Source of the DNA: Candidatus Cloacimonadota bacterium
GTDB taxonomy: Bacteria; Cloacimonadota; Cloacimonadia; Cloacimonadales; TCS61
DNA length: 64,000 bases
Assembly (NCBI GenBank): GCA_030445745.1
Contig: JASUTE010000001.1
Location: 186,001 to 250,000, forward strand
Direction: 5' to 3'
Each line of letters opens with the position of its first letter. Within the stretch, counting starts at the first letter, position 1. Positions 63,732 through 64,000 of the stretch are shown here, piece by piece. The notes below the pieces were generated by a model that was not told the DNA's origin, did not search any database, and was given only the letters and a program-made list of their open reading frames with translations. Both the position numbers and the translations under genes were made by a program.

Positions 63732-64000
63732 TTAATTCAACTCCAATTTATAGTTTGAATATTTTTTTACAGAATATACTATTACAGGAATTAAAATTAA
63801 TTAATAATTATTCCCGGTATTCCCGTAATAAAAGCTCCTGTTACCGACTCGCCTGTAAGTTAACATAATTTAAAAATAAAATTGGGAAAAACAAATCATA
63901 TATTATCAGTCCCCAGACCATAGCAATTATAAGTGTTGGATAAATTGCTAATTTGAATTTATGATAAAGCAGTCCACTTACCAAACCATACATAAGCAGC
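63732..64000 (-). pseudogene. ECF transporter S component, C-terminal part, broken by two frameshifts
   Basis: Read from the window edge the frame gives LLMYGLVSGLLYHKFKLAIY and LIIAMVWGLIIYD, typical of ECF substrate-binding membrane subunits. The reading then shifts frame near 63855 to continue as LTGESVTGAFITGIPGII, and shifts again near 63790 to LILIPVIVYSVKKYSNYKL, ending at a stop at 63734-63732, one base before the DUF1893 start codon. Each break corresponds to one missing base. The C-terminal helix and stop are well preserved, so decay is recent or the breaks are sequencing errors. The 5' part lies outside the window. Confidence 0.7.

Overview
The window reads as one contiguous piece of an AT-rich, Gram-negative, probably anaerobic bacterial chromosome. 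It most likely belongs to the FCB side of the tree, with Candidatus Cloacimonadota as my best guess. Support comes from secreted proteins ending in a YPNPFNP-type C-terminal sorting/FlgD-like domain, outer-membrane barrels, a K+-dependent type membrane pyrophosphatase, a ferredoxin-fused EtfA and a small TM1266-like hydrogenase-type regulator. The phylum is inference from gene style; no rRNA is present.

Layout. 1-13284 (minus strand) is a type IV pilus / type II secretion-like assembly locus: PilC, PilB, three short membrane-anchored pilin-like proteins, a PilS-like sensor without an ATPase domain, a receiver protein with a cyclic-nucleotide-fold domain, a PilT-like ATPase and a PilM-like protein cut by the window edge. 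Just upstream lies a regulator operon: a hybrid kinase, a soluble kinase and an NtrC-type activator. A good sigma-54 promoter and a dyad sit between the two. 13349-15508 is a secreted beta-helix protein. 15509-16880 is gene-poor: a decayed NCS2 (xanthine/uracil) permease, tRNA-Lys(CUU) and hairpins. 16882-25084 (minus) runs DUF554 membrane protein, AddB, AddA, phosphohexomutase, ACT-like regulator. 25174-28632 has sfsA, an SRAP/YedK abasic-site protein and a patatin-Omp85 protein. 28723-31005 is hppA. 31331-35406 (plus) is a glycine-betaine-type ABC transporter followed by its own outer-membrane barrel. Next come lepA, copB, a ferredoxin-EtfA without EtfB, an amidohydrolase-like protein without its metal site, queE, an IMPACT protein and a SNF2 helicase. 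46405-47740 holds two small envelope or secreted proteins.

47916-61536 (plus) is a long phosphate region: gltX-glnS-holB lead directly into phoB-phoR and a minimal sigma-70 factor. A strong 11-bp-periodic Pho box then precedes an outer-membrane porin, pstS, pstC, pstA, pstB, phoU, a second (lipoprotein) pstS and a second phoU. An intrinsic terminator sits between pstS and pstC. 62139-64000 (minus) carries a ferredoxin-type aldo/keto reductase, a DUF1893 protein and an ECF-transporter S-component gene broken by two single-base frameshifts.

The candidates for something new are (i) the pilus locus, with a kinase-dead PilS-like sensor and a separate sensorless kinase beside a sigma-54 activator, and (ii) the pho locus, with a small sigma factor co-transcribed with PhoBR. 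No CRISPR array, complete insertion sequence or phage was found.
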